Program-made: the position numbers and the translations under genes
Notes under the pieces: generated by a model
What the model saw: only the letters and a program-made list of their open reading frames with translations
Told to the model about the DNA's origin: nothing
Databases searched by the model: none
Assembly (NCBI GenBank): GCA_002070265.1
Contig: MWCX01000018.1
Coordinates: 1 to 64,000, forward strand
Direction of reading: 5' to 3'
Length of the DNA stretch: 64,000 bases
From: Bacteroidetes bacterium ADurb.Bin174
GTDB taxonomy: Bacteria > Bacteroidota > Bacteroidia > Bacteroidales > Paludibacteraceae
Shown here: piece by piece, positions 1-9,477 of the stretch
Layout: each line of letters opens with the position of its first letter
Position numbering within the stretch: the stretch's first letter is position 1

Positions 1-1
1 T

Positions 2-1228
2 TCCCTGGGCGTGGGCTGGAATATAGCCAATGAAAGATTTTTAAAACGGGCGTGGCTGGATAAGCTGAAGCTTCGCTATACGATGGGTTATGTGGGCGAT
101 GACCGGTCGGGAGGTTCCCGATGGCTGTATTCCACCCGATATTCTTATGGGGGCAGTTCCCTGTTAAGCTCTGATAACTCTGCAAGTCCCTATATATGGT
201 ATAAAGAATTATCCGTTGGTAATCCGGATATCCATTGGGAAAAAGCCCGGAAACAAAATTACGGGTTTGAAGCGGGGGTTTTTAATAATTTAATTTCTTT
301 AAATGTAGAGTATTTCACGGAAAAAAGGACGGACATTTTTATAGCCGGTGGTGCGAGGAGTATTCCTGATTTTTTTGGTGCCGCACCCCCTGCTGCCAAT
401 TTGGGTCGTGTCAACTCCACCGGTTATGAAGTTGAACTCAAATTCGACAAAAGATTCCGTGAAGCACGTTTATGGTCAACCTTTTCTTTTTCCCACAATG
501 AGAACAAGGTAGTTTTTAAGGACGATCCGGTTCTGCTTCCTGCCTATCAGAAGGAGCAGGGTTTTCCCATCGGTCAGACCAGAACCTTGCTTGAGACGGG
601 CTTTTACAATAACTGGGATGAGGTTTATGCCAGTGTTCCCACCGCAAGAAATGATAATTATAAGCTGCCCGGTTTTTATAATCTGTTGGATTTCAACAGT
701 GATGGTGTTATAGATGACTATGATTATGTTCCTTACGGGTATTCCAATATTCCCCAGAACATCTACAGCACATCGCTTGGTGTTGAATACAAGAATTTCA
801 GTGCCATGGTTCAGTTTTATGGTGTGAGCAATGCTTCTCGTTCAGTACCTTTGATGAATTTTTCCAGCAATACGAATATAGTTTTCGAGCATGTGCGAGA
901 TCACTGGTCAAAAGACAATCAGGATGCGAGTTCTTTTTTGCCGAGGTGGAAGACTGCAGGTCAAAACATTGGACATTATTATCTGTATGATGCTTCTTAT
1001 CTGCGCCTTAAAACCGCTGAGATTGCTTATCTTTTCGAAAAAGATCGCAACAGGTGGCTTGGTTTTATGGGTGTTTCCTCCTTTAAGCTTTATATAAACG
1101 GTAACAATTTGTTTTTCTGGTCAGATTTGCCTGACGACAGGGAGGGTTCTTCGGTTGGTGGCAGTGCCAGCATGGGAGCTTATCCTGCAGTTAAAAGAGT
1201 AACTGTCGGTGCCAATGTAACATTTTAA
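2..1228 (+). CDS. SusC/RagA-family TonB-linked outer membrane receptor, C-terminal part
   Basis: This is the last ~408 residues of an outer-membrane beta-barrel receptor; the 5' end lies before the window and the frame is open from base 2. The sequence alternates aromatic and polar residues as in barrel strands. It contains a calcium-loop-like segment (DFNSDGVIDDYDY, near 690-730) that is common in SusC proteins. It ends with the usual SusC closing pattern: NGNNLFFW, then YPAVKR, then a final strand VTVGANVTF with terminal Phe. SusC proteins import oligosaccharides or peptides with a SusD lid and TonB energy. No susD follows; a sialate O-acetylesterase starts 43 bases downstream, so the substrate may be an O-acetylated glycan (inference). 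The family call is firm and the substrate unknown. Confidence 0.9.
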   Translation, partial: SLGVGWNIANERFLKRAWLDKLKLRYTMGYVGDDRSGGSRWLYSTRYSYGGSSLLSSDNSASPYIWYKELSVGNPDIHWEKARKQNYGFEAGVFNNLISLNVEYFTEKRTDIFIAGGARSIPDFFGAAPPAANLGRVNSTGYEVELKFDKRFREARLWSTFSFSHNENKVVFKDDPVLLPAYQKEQGFPIGQTRTLLETGFYNNWDEVYASVPTARNDNYKLPGFYNLLDFNSDGVIDDYDYVPYGYSNIPQNIYSTSLGVEYKNFSAMVQFYGVSNASRSVPLMNFSSNTNIVFEHVRDHWSKDNQDASSFLPRWKTAGQNIGHYYLYDASYLRLKTAEIAYLFEKDRNRWLGFMGVSSFKLYINGNNLFFWSDLPDDREGSSVGGSASMGAYPAVKRVTVGANVTF

Positions 1229-1271
1229 AACAAACAGTTGGAATGTTTTATAATTTTTTAAAAAAAATCAT

Positions 1272-3251
1272 ATGTATAAAAAATCAGTTATTTTCACATT
1301 GCTTTGTACCTTATATATAATAAGCGTACAAGCGCAAATCAGTTTGTCATCCTTATTTACCGACAACATGGTGTTGCAACAACAAACCGATGCTCCGATT
1401 TGGGGCAAGGCAGAGCCAAAACAACAGTTAAACATTTTCTCTTCATGGGACAATAGTACAATAACTGTAAGGGCGAACGAACATGGCATTTGGAAAGCAA
1501 GTCTGGCTACTCCGAAAGCCGGTGGACCGTATGAGATAATTATTACATCGGGGAAAAAAGAGAAGATCAGGCTGAGTAATATTTTGATAGGAGAGGTTTG
1601 GCTCTGTTCAGGTCAATCCAATATGGAATGGCGTTTAAATGATGGATTGATGAATCAGCAACAAGAAATCGCTGCTGCTAACTATCCTCAAATACGTATG
1701 ATTACCATTCAAAAAGGGATAGCTCTTTTGCCTGTTGATGATTGTAAAGTCGTGGGTGACACCTGGCAAATTTGTTCTCCCGAAACGGTGGGTGGATTTT
1801 CAGCAGTTGCTTATTTCTTCGGCAGAGATTTGCATCAAAATTTGAATGTTCCCATTGGTCTGATTAATTCATCTTGGGGTGGAACTCTGGCTGAGGCATG
1901 GACGGAAGGAGATTGTTTGTCGCAAATGCCTTATTTTAGCGATTATGTCAAAAAAATTCGTCAATTACCTTCTGATAAAGAAGAACTCAAAAGGATTTAT
2001 CAGCAAAGCCTGGAGAATTGGTTCCATGATCTAAATACGAAGGATCAAGGCATTGAGAATGGAAAGTTGATTTGGGCAGATAAGAATTTTGACGATGCTG
2101 ATTGGTTTGATTTCCCGGTCCCGGAGATGGTTCAAACGGTCAGAATGACTCATAAGAACGGGGTTTTCTGGTTCAGAAAAGAAATTAATATTCCGGCAAA
2201 TTGGAGTGGTCAAGAAGTCACACTCAACATGGGACCTATTGATGATGATGATTTTACTTATTTCAATGGCGAACTGATTGGCCAAACAGAAGGATGTTTT
2301 TCACCACGCAATTATAAAATACCAGGGAATTTAGTAAAGCCCGGAAAATCCGTCATTGCCGTTAGGGTGATAGATACAGGTGGTTTGGGTGGTTTAGGAG
2401 GTGATGCAGCAAGTTATTGGTTGTCATCTTCAAAAGGGAAAATAGATATTTCCGGCAATTGGAAAGCCAAACTATCTTTGGATTTGAATACTATCGGACC
2501 TTTACCCCGCCGCCTCGATGAAAATGCGAATGAGCCTACTGTTCTTTACAATGCCATGATTAATCCCTTAGTTCCTTATGCCTTCAAAGGCGCTATTTGG
2601 TATCAGGGTGAATCTAATGCCAATCGCGCCATTCAATACAGAGATCTACTACCGCTGATGATTAATAGCTGGAGAAAACAGTTTGGGCATGAATTTCCGT
2701 TTTATATAGTACAATTGGCTAATTTCATGAAACTACAAACTGAACCGGTTGAATCATCCTGGGCTGAATTGCGTGAAGCACAGTCGCTCACTGCTAAAAA
2801 CCTGAATAACACAGGTGTGGCGGTTGCCATAGATATAGGTGAAGCTAATGACATCCATCCACGCAACAAGCAAGATGTAGGTAAAAGATTAGCTTTGGCA
2901 GCTCGCGCACAAACTTATGGAGAAAAGATAACGTACAGCGGTCCTGTATATAAAACCTATAAAATTGAAGGAAATGCTATCAGACTTTCTTTCGAACATA
3001 CAGACGGAGGGTTGCAAACTAAAAACGGAGAAAAGCTTCAAGGATTTACAATAGCAGGAGTAGATCATAAGTTTTATTGGGCTGATGCCGGCATTGATGG
3101 CGATGAAATTATCGTTTCATCTCCCGAAGTAGAATTTCCGGTAGCAGTTCGATATGCCTGGGCTGATAATCCTATATGTAATTTATACAATGGTGCCGGA
3201 TTACCTGCATCACCCTTCAGAACAGATAGTTGGAGAGGGCTTACTGAATAG
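1272..3251 (+). CDS. Sialate O-acetylesterase, SGNH family, secreted
   Basis: This is a 659-residue enzyme that would remove O-acetyl groups from sialic acids or other acetylated sugars. A signal peptide is visible (residues 1-22, ending VQAQ). The catalytic block GQSNMEW starts at residue 114, giving Ser116 as nucleophile. The block IWYQGESNA lies near 442-450, and DIHP near 527-530 supplies the probable Asp/His pair. Residues ~250-390 look like the galactose-binding jelly-roll domain (FWFRKEINIP, then YFNGELIG) that is commonly inserted in this family. The length is normal for Bacteroidota members. It follows the SusC fragment by 43 bases and is probably co-transcribed with it. It converges on rsmI with only 6 bases between stop codons. 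Exact substrate is not readable from sequence. Confidence 0.88.
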   Translation: MYKKSVIFTLLCTLYIISVQAQISLSSLFTDNMVLQQQTDAPIWGKAEPKQQLNIFSSWDNSTITVRANEHGIWKASLATPKAGGPYEIIITSGKKEKIRLSNILIGEVWLCSGQSNMEWRLNDGLMNQQQEIAAANYPQIRMITIQKGIALLPVDDCKVVGDTWQICSPETVGGFSAVAYFFGRDLHQNLNVPIGLINSSWGGTLAEAWTEGDCLSQMPYFSDYVKKIRQLPSDKEELKRIYQQSLENWFHDLNTKDQGIENGKLIWADKNFDDADWFDFPVPEMVQTVRMTHKNGVFWFRKEINIPANWSGQEVTLNMGPIDDDDFTYFNGELIGQTEGCFSPRNYKIPGNLVKPGKSVIAVRVIDTGGLGGLGGDAASYWLSSSKGKIDISGNWKAKLSLDLNTIGPLPRRLDENANEPTVLYNAMINPLVPYAFKGAIWYQGESNANRAIQYRDLLPLMINSWRKQFGHEFPFYIVQLANFMKLQTEPVESSWAELREAQSLTAKNLNNTGVAVAIDIGEANDIHPRNKQDVGKRLALAARAQTYGEKITYSGPVYKTYKIEGNAIRLSFEHTDGGLQTKNGEKLQGFTIAGVDHKFYWADAGIDGDEIIVSSPEVEFPVAVRYAWADNPICNLYNGAGLPASPFRTDSWRGLTE

Positions 3252-3257
3252 TTTGTT

Positions 3258-3923
3258 TCATTCCCCCGCTACCACCAACACAATTTCTCCTTTGGGAGGA
3301 TGCAGCGAAAAGTGTTCTGCCAATTCACTCAAGCTACCGCGTTTGGTTTCCTCATAAAACTTGGAAATCTCACGTGAAACGGAAGCTTGGCGGTCGCTGC
3401 CCAACACTTCTGCTAACTGCGTCAGGGTTTTAACCAATCTGAAAGGGGATTCGTAAAAGACCATGGTTTTAGTCTCGCCGACGAGCGACTGCAACCTGGT
3501 TTGTCGTCCTTTTTTATGGGGAAGAAAGCCCTCAAAGCAAAATCTGTCGTTGGGTAAACCGGAGACTACCAAGGCAGGGACAAAGGCAGTAGCACCGGGC
3601 AAACACTCTATGGTAATTTCGTTTTCAATGCATGCCCTCACCAACAAAAAGCCCGGATCGGATATGGCGGGCGTACCGGCATCCGAAATCAGAGCAATGG
3701 TCTGACCGGATTTCAACCGGTCGATTATTCCCTGTACTGTTTTGTGTTCGTTGAATTTATGATGAGATATGGCAGGAGTGTCTATCTCAAAATGTTTGAG
3801 TAGAAAGCCACTGGTACGCGTGTCCTCAGCCAATATCAAATCAACCTCTTTCAATACCCTGACAGCCCGCAAGGTCATATCTTCCAAGTTCCCAATGGGA
3901 GTTGGTACTACGTATAGCTTCAT
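3258..3923 (-). CDS. rsmI: 16S rRNA (cytidine1402-2'-O)-methyltransferase RsmI
   Basis: This 221-residue SAM-dependent methyltransferase of the tetrapyrrole-methylase fold would 2'-O-methylate C1402 in the decoding centre of 16S rRNA. Diagnostic blocks are the N-terminal PTPIGNLEDMTLRAV, LAEDTRTS near 34-41, the glycine-rich ISDAGTPAISDPG near 80-92, and LPGATAFVPALV in the middle. It lacks the extra C-terminal segment of the E. coli protein (about 286 residues). Its start lies 2 bases from the stop of the upstream acidic-protein gene, so the two are probably co-transcribed. Confidence 0.93.
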   Translation of the reverse strand: MKLYVVPTPIGNLEDMTLRAVRVLKEVDLILAEDTRTSGFLLKHFEIDTPAISHHKFNEHKTVQGIIDRLKSGQTIALISDAGTPAISDPGFLLVRACIENEITIECLPGATAFVPALVVSGLPNDRFCFEGFLPHKKGRQTRLQSLVGETKTMVFYESPFRLVKTLTQLAEVLGSDRQASVSREISKFYEETKRGSLSELAEHFSLHPPKGEIVLVVAGE

Positions 3924-3925
3924 AC

Positions 3926-4864
<939 letters not shown>

Positions 4865-4942
4865 ATTTTGGTGTTTAGTGATTGGTGTTTAGTGAACGGC
4901 AAATATTACCCAGGCATACAAATAAAATAGATTTTACAGACA

Positions 4943-6124
4943 TTATTTCTTTTTATCTAAAACTGATTTATCCTCTTTTGGGATATCCGGAATGTCTTTA
5001 TCTGCTATCGTTTCCGGTACAACATTCATTTGATTAGCCGACATATTTTCATTACCCAATACCCATCTTTTATAATAAGAAATCATCAAGGTAGTCAGCG
5101 GCAAGGCGATAATCATTCCAATGATGCCCATCAGGGAGCCCCAGACTGACAAAGATAATAAAATGACGGCGGGTTTCAAACCGGTAACCTTACCCATGAT
5201 TTTCGGCACAAGAAACAAATCTTGAATCAACTGTACCACAACAAAAACAATCAATACAGCCAGCACAACCCCGCCAAAGCTTTGTCCTGGTTCGGAAGCT
5301 TTTAAAATGACTAAGAATGTGCAAGGCACTATCGCTACAGTTTGCAGATAAGGCACTAAATTGAGTATGCCTACAAACAATCCAAAAATGATTGCCATGG
5401 GCAAGTCGATGATAACAAATCCGATTGCAAACAAAACACCTACAATCAAAGCAATCAGGGCTTGTCCCCTGAAATAACGGCTCATCCCAATTTCAATATC
5501 ACTTAAAATACCGGTTACCAATGCCCTGTATTTGGGTGGTATGATATTCGGAAAGCCACCGGTGATTTTCTCATAATCCATCAAGATGAAAACCAGGTAC
5601 AGCAGTACTATGACAATCACCACCATACTCAAAACAAAACTGAGCGAGCTGTTTAGAAAACCCCACAACTGAGGTGCTATCTTTTTGAGCATCTCTATGA
5701 TGTTTGGATTATTAATTAGCTCACCAAAATTAATGTTGGAGAAAAAGTCAACCAGGGCGTGCTGCCAACTTAACGGGAAAAATCCGATGATATCAAGATT
5801 TTGTGTGAAATTCTGTATCAAAACGGATACCCTGCTTACTTCTTTGGTAATCTGAGGAATAATTAACATTACGATTCCCGTGAAACTTCCGAAAAATAAC
5901 ACCAAAGTGGTAATGACAGACAGAATTCTACTTTTGAATTTAAGCTTGTATTGAAAAAACTGCACTGTTGGATGCAGCAAATATGCTATCAACCATCCTA
6001 CAAAAAAAGGAGTGAGGACTGCGCTCAACCTTCTGAATAAAAGTATAAGGATAATTATAACCGCCAGCCCAATCAGCAATCTGACTACCCTGTCGAATGT
6101 ATATGGTGTTTTGGTGTTTTGCAT
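4943..6124 (-). CDS. AI-2E/PerM-family membrane transporter
   Basis: This 393-residue inner-membrane protein belongs to the AI-2E (PerM/TqsA/YdiK) family, whose members include autoinducer exporters, Na+/H+ antiporters and permeases of unknown substrate. It has two N-terminal helices (LLIGLAVIIILILLF, then TPFFVGWLIAYLLHP), a helix pair near 55-80, an amphipathic middle region, and a C-terminal cluster of helices with GLFVGILNLVPYL and GKVTGLKPAVILLSLSVWG, both typical of the family. The last ~35 residues are a charged cytoplasmic tail. Length is normal. It sits between aroE and the acidic gene on the same strand. Substrate unknown. Confidence 0.88.
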   Translation of the reverse strand: MQNTKTPYTFDRVVRLLIGLAVIIILILLFRRLSAVLTPFFVGWLIAYLLHPTVQFFQYKLKFKSRILSVITTLVLFFGSFTGIVMLIIPQITKEVSRVSVLIQNFTQNLDIIGFFPLSWQHALVDFFSNINFGELINNPNIIEMLKKIAPQLWGFLNSSLSFVLSMVVIVIVLLYLVFILMDYEKITGGFPNIIPPKYRALVTGILSDIEIGMSRYFRGQALIALIVGVLFAIGFVIIDLPMAIIFGLFVGILNLVPYLQTVAIVPCTFLVILKASEPGQSFGGVVLAVLIVFVVVQLIQDLFLVPKIMGKVTGLKPAVILLSLSVWGSLMGIIGMIIALPLTTLMISYYKRWVLGNENMSANQMNVVPETIADKDIPDIPKEDKSVLDKKK

Positions 6125-6153
6125 ATGCCGTATGTATATGTCAATTATTTAAC

Positions 6154-6903
6154 TTAATCATTCCAAATTTTCCAGGCTGCTCTTGCCTGTCCGTAAAGCA
6201 TCTCCAAACCATTCACCACAACACATCCCCGCTCTTTTCCTTTTTTGAGAAACAAAGTTTCTTCAGGTGTATAAATTACATCATACAGAAGATGTCGGTT
6301 TGTCAGGAATTCATAAGGAATATTCGGACATGCTTCTACATTCGGACTCATACCCAATGGGGTAGTATTGACTATTACTTGATGGTTTTGTATGATTTCT
6401 TCGGTCAAATCTGTATAACCATAAATTGTTTCCGTGGGTTTTCGGGACACAAAACGCGTTTGTAGTCCTAATTGTCGCAAGCCGTAATCCACAGCTTTAG
6501 AAGCTCCTCCAGTCCCTAATATTAATGCTTTTGCATGATGTGTTTGTAAAAAAGGGCGTATGGAATCTGAAAAACCTATGACATCGGAATTATAGCCTTT
6601 GAGCTTGGTGTTTCCACTTTTCCCCCTTTTTTCTTGCATGAACTTAATCACATTTACCGCTCCAATGGCAGCAGCAGTGTCATCCAACTCATCCAAGTAC
6701 GGAATCACCTGTTGTTTGTAGGGAATGGTCACATTCAAGCCACTCAATTGACGTGCTTGAACCAATGCCGGAAATTCACTGATATCCTTCAAGGGATATA
6801 AATCATATTGCGCAGCCATCTTTTCTTGTCGGAAATAATTTGTGAAATAATCCCGGGAAAAAGACACATGCAACGGAAAACCTATGATACCAAAATACTT
6901 CAT
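6154..6903 (-). CDS. aroE: Shikimate dehydrogenase
   Basis: This 249-residue enzyme reduces 3-dehydroshikimate to shikimate with NADPH in the aromatic amino-acid pathway. Visible are the N-terminal GFPLHVSFSRDYF substrate block (a variant of GxPxxHSxSP), NVTIPYKQ near 57-64 with the catalytic Lys, the AIGAVN block, the NADP-binding loop ILGTGGASKAV near 126-136, NTTPLGM in the second half, and the C-terminal NGLEMLYGQA. It is slightly shorter than the E. coli enzyme (272). Its ATG overlaps the stop of the upstream DedA gene (ATGA), which indicates translational coupling. Confidence 0.93.
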   Translation of the reverse strand: MKYFGIIGFPLHVSFSRDYFTNYFRQEKMAAQYDLYPLKDISEFPALVQARQLSGLNVTIPYKQQVIPYLDELDDTAAAIGAVNVIKFMQEKRGKSGNTKLKGYNSDVIGFSDSIRPFLQTHHAKALILGTGGASKAVDYGLRQLGLQTRFVSRKPTETIYGYTDLTEEIIQNHQVIVNTTPLGMSPNVEACPNIPYEFLTNRHLLYDVIYTPEETLFLKKGKERGCVVVNGLEMLYGQARAAWKIWND

Positions 6904-7628
6904 GTTTTATTTTTTTTTCTTTTGCGGAGATACCTATATAGATAAATAGATCCGACTATGACTGCTATTACCAATATCCCGTAACCAATCACATGTGAAT
7001 ACTTCATAATGATGTCCTTTTGCTGGTGCAACACCACACCCAGTATAGCCAAAATAGCATTCCAAATACCCGCACCTAAAAAGGTATAAAAACTAAAAGC
7101 AAGTAAATTCATCTTCGCTAAACCCGCCGGAACGGAAATCCACTGCCGGATAACTGAAATTAACCGCCCTATAAAAGTAGAAATATTGCCGTGTTTTTGA
7201 AAATAAGCTTCTGCCTTTTTAATCTTGTCGGAGCTGAGTAGCAACATCTTACCTGCTTTGGTGTCAGCTAATTTATACAACAAAGGGCGACCCAGCCACA
7301 ATGCCAAAAAATAGTTGACATATGCCCCAATCAATGCTCCTATGGTTCCAAACAGTACCACCAAATAGATATTCAAATGACTGTCTTCTTTGCTGGCAAT
7401 AAAAGCCGCCGGCGGAATTACCACCTCAGACGGAAAAGGGACAAATGAGCTTTCAACGGCCATCAGCAAAGTGATGGTGTAATAATTCATATGATCCTCA
7501 TACCAGTTTGCCACTTGCTGAATAATGGATGGCTTGGCAGCAATCGAATCAGAAGCATTTTCAGCATAAATAAAACCGTTTACACTGAAGATAAAAAAAA
7601 GTGATAGGATGATGGTTTTTTTATTCAT
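6900..7628 (-). CDS. DedA-family membrane protein
   Basis: This 242-residue integral membrane protein belongs to the DedA/SNARE-associated (VTT) family, implicated in membrane homeostasis and lipid flipping. I chose the ATG at 7628 (MNKKTIILSLFFIF) because it opens a proper hydrophobic N-terminus. The longer open frame to 7742 is made of a GAACTCAGAACTC-type repeat array that translates to QNSELRTQNSEL and is not real protein. Family marks include FVPFPSEVVIPPAA, GALIGAYVNYFLALWLGR, and GRLISVIRQWISVPAGLAKMN with the conserved Arg-rich amphipathic segment. A periplasmic insert (YAENASDSIAAKPS) follows the first hydrophobic stretch. The stop overlaps the aroE start. Confidence 0.88.
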   Translation of the reverse strand: MNKKTIILSLFFIFSVNGFIYAENASDSIAAKPSIIQQVANWYEDHMNYYTITLLMAVESSFVPFPSEVVIPPAAFIASKEDSHLNIYLVVLFGTIGALIGAYVNYFLALWLGRPLLYKLADTKAGKMLLLSSDKIKKAEAYFQKHGNISTFIGRLISVIRQWISVPAGLAKMNLLAFSFYTFLGAGIWNAILAILGVVLHQQKDIIMKYSHVIGYGILVIAVIVGSIYLYRYLRKRKKNKT

Positions 7629-7636
7629 ATGGAAGT

Positions 7637-7715
7637 TAGGAAGTTCTGAGTTTTGAGTTCTGAGTTCTGAGTTTTGAGTTTTGAGTTCTGAGTCCGTGTT
7701 CTGTATTCCGTGTTC
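7637..7715. repeat. GAGTTCTGAGTTTT-type short tandem array
   Basis: About eight degenerate 9-10 base units of gagttctgag/gagttttgag end in a gagtccgtgttctgtatt motif. The same array occurs near 40630, 44276 and 45728. It sits in the DedA leader and creates a spurious upstream reading frame. Confidence 0.85.
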
Positions 7716-7754
7716 CGGGTTCGCGTGGTCTAATTCGTTCATCGTTTTTAGTTC

Positions 7755-9125
7755 TTAGTTTTTCGTTTCCCCACATATCTCATTAAATATTTTTTGTGCA
7801 TCTAAATTTTCTTCCATCGCTTTGGCTAGTGAAAGTTGTGCTGCATCTTCGTTATCTGCAAGATGATATGCAACTGCCATAAAGAGATGAATATTTTCCA
7901 ACTCATGGTACTCATCAGACTTTAATGCTTGTTGGTAATATTCGATTGCCAATGCAAATTCTTCTTGTTCCATAAAGATATTGGCAATGGCCATCAGTGT
8001 ATCCGGTTGATCGGGGTTGAGTTCTATAGATTTCATATAAGCAAGCAAAGCTGCCGCTGTATCATCCAAGCCCATCAGCGCTTCAGCAAAATACACCCAA
8101 GCATCGGCATCATCATTTTTAATTTGAATGGCTTGTTGAATATAGTGCAAGCTTTCCTGAAAAAGATCTTGCTCCATCAAGCAAACGGTAATGCCGATAA
8201 GAGCTTCATAGTTGTCCTTATCTTTATCCAAAGCTTTCTGGTAAAAAGTGATGGCGTCCTGATATTTTTCCAATCTTTCGTAACATTCCCCGATGTAAAG
8301 GTAGGTCTGGCCACTATCCACCGTCAGTTCTTCAAAAGCAAAAAACTCATCCAAAGCAGCTTCGTACTGCTGCAGTTGAAAGTGCGTATGAGCCTTCTGT
8401 AAGCAAGTCAGCGAATCATCCGGATTAATTACCCTGGCGTATTCAAAGGCATCAAGCGCATGTTGAAACTTTTGGTGGGTAAAATAGATTTGTCCGAGAT
8501 TAAACCATGCCTCACCGGCATAGGGGTCTTTGGTAAGAATATGATTATAAGCACGAATAGCCTTTGCATGTTCGTTAAGATGCTCATAACAAAAGGCTAA
8601 TTCAAACAACAACTCTTCATTATCAGGATTATAAGCCTCACCACGCTTTAAGTATTGAAAAGCCGAATTGATGTCGTAATCAGAGAGAAATATATAAGCA
8701 ATATCCAGACATACCTGATCTATATCTTCACCTTCAGTTTCTATCAGATGTTTGCAAAGTCTGTGGGCTTCTTCCTTCCTTTCAAGCTTCCGGAGCGCAT
8801 CGATTTTCAGCAGATTCAGTTCGTAATCATCGTGCGTCCCCAATGATTCGAGGATGCTGTATGCCTTATAGGTATCACCGGTAGCCAAATAAATTTTAGC
8901 CCTTTTAATTCTCAAAGCAAAATTGTTGGGATGCAATTTCAGCCCAAATTCCAAAGCTCCCGAGCTATCTTTGGTTCGTCCGCTTCTCAAATAGTAATCA
9001 ACGATATCTTCAAGCTCTTCCACATCAAAATATCCCGATGTGCCGTCATGATTGGAAAGAAATGCTTCATAACGTTTAACTGTTTCGTTGAAATCATCCT
9101 CAGGAGTGGAAAAGATACGTCTCAT
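7755..9125 (-). CDS. Tetratricopeptide-repeat protein
   Basis: This 456-residue protein consists of about ten TPR units in series (for example AGEAWFNLGQIYFTHQKFQ, TYLYIGECYERLEKYQDA, ADAWVYFAEALMGLDDTAA, PDTLMAIANIFMEQEEFA). The ATG at 9125 (MRRIFSTPEDDF) is preferred to the TTG at 9140. There is no signal peptide, so it probably acts as a cytoplasmic scaffold. TPR arrays bind partner proteins or peptides; no catalytic domain is visible. It lies upstream of the DedA and aroE genes on the same strand, about 125 bases from the DedA ATG. Cytoplasmic TPR proteins of this length are common in Bacteroidales and mostly uncharacterised. Confidence 0.88.
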   Translation of the reverse strand: MRRIFSTPEDDFNETVKRYEAFLSNHDGTSGYFDVEELEDIVDYYLRSGRTKDSSGALEFGLKLHPNNFALRIKRAKIYLATGDTYKAYSILESLGTHDDYELNLLKIDALRKLERKEEAHRLCKHLIETEGEDIDQVCLDIAYIFLSDYDINSAFQYLKRGEAYNPDNEELLFELAFCYEHLNEHAKAIRAYNHILTKDPYAGEAWFNLGQIYFTHQKFQHALDAFEYARVINPDDSLTCLQKAHTHFQLQQYEAALDEFFAFEELTVDSGQTYLYIGECYERLEKYQDAITFYQKALDKDKDNYEALIGITVCLMEQDLFQESLHYIQQAIQIKNDDADAWVYFAEALMGLDDTAAALLAYMKSIELNPDQPDTLMAIANIFMEQEEFALAIEYYQQALKSDEYHELENIHLFMAVAYHLADNEDAAQLSLAKAMEENLDAQKIFNEICGETKN

Positions 9126-9189
9126 AAAGATTTTTTGCAAAAATAAGGTATTAATTACTATTTACATAAACAACTTGGCTAAAAAGTTA

Positions 9190-9352
9190 TTAACAAGAAC
9201 AAAGAACGATGAACTAAAAACTAAGAACTAAGAACGAAAAACGATGAACGATTAGACCACGTGAACACGGAACGCATTAACTTCCCTAACTTCTTATAAC
9301 TTCATTAACTTCCAAACTACTAACTACCAACTACTAACTACCAACTACTGCA
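9190..9352. repeat. Intergenic composite of short repeat units
   Basis: This fills most of the 337-base gap between the divergent TPR genes. Units in order are AACTAAGAACGAAAAACGATGAACG, a GGAACGC remnant, TTAACTTCCCTAACTTCTTATAACTTC, and three copies of an ACTAACTACCA unit. The same units in the same order recur at 14325-14500. No gene is seen here. Confidence 0.8.
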
Positions 9353-9391
9353 AAATCCTTAACACATAGCTATTTTTTCAATAAAATCCCG

Positions 9392-9399
9392 TAAATTTG
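9392..9399 (+). promoter_or_regulatory. Candidate -7 box (TAAATTTG)
   Basis: This matches the Bacteroidota -7 consensus TAnnTTTG and lies 78 bases before the large TPR gene. No clear TTTG -33 box at the usual spacing was seen, so confidence is low. Confidence 0.35.
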
Positions 9400-9477
9400 C
9401 AGGAAAGTTTTTAAACACTTTGGGACACTCAATGATGCGTTTATCTATGTGATAACTTAGAAACAAATTATAACCAT

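Noticed and set aside
7629-7742. N-terminal extension of the DedA gene
   Set aside because: The extra residues (QNSELRTQNSEL) are translated repeat array; the ATG at 7628 opens the signal-like hydrophobic start.
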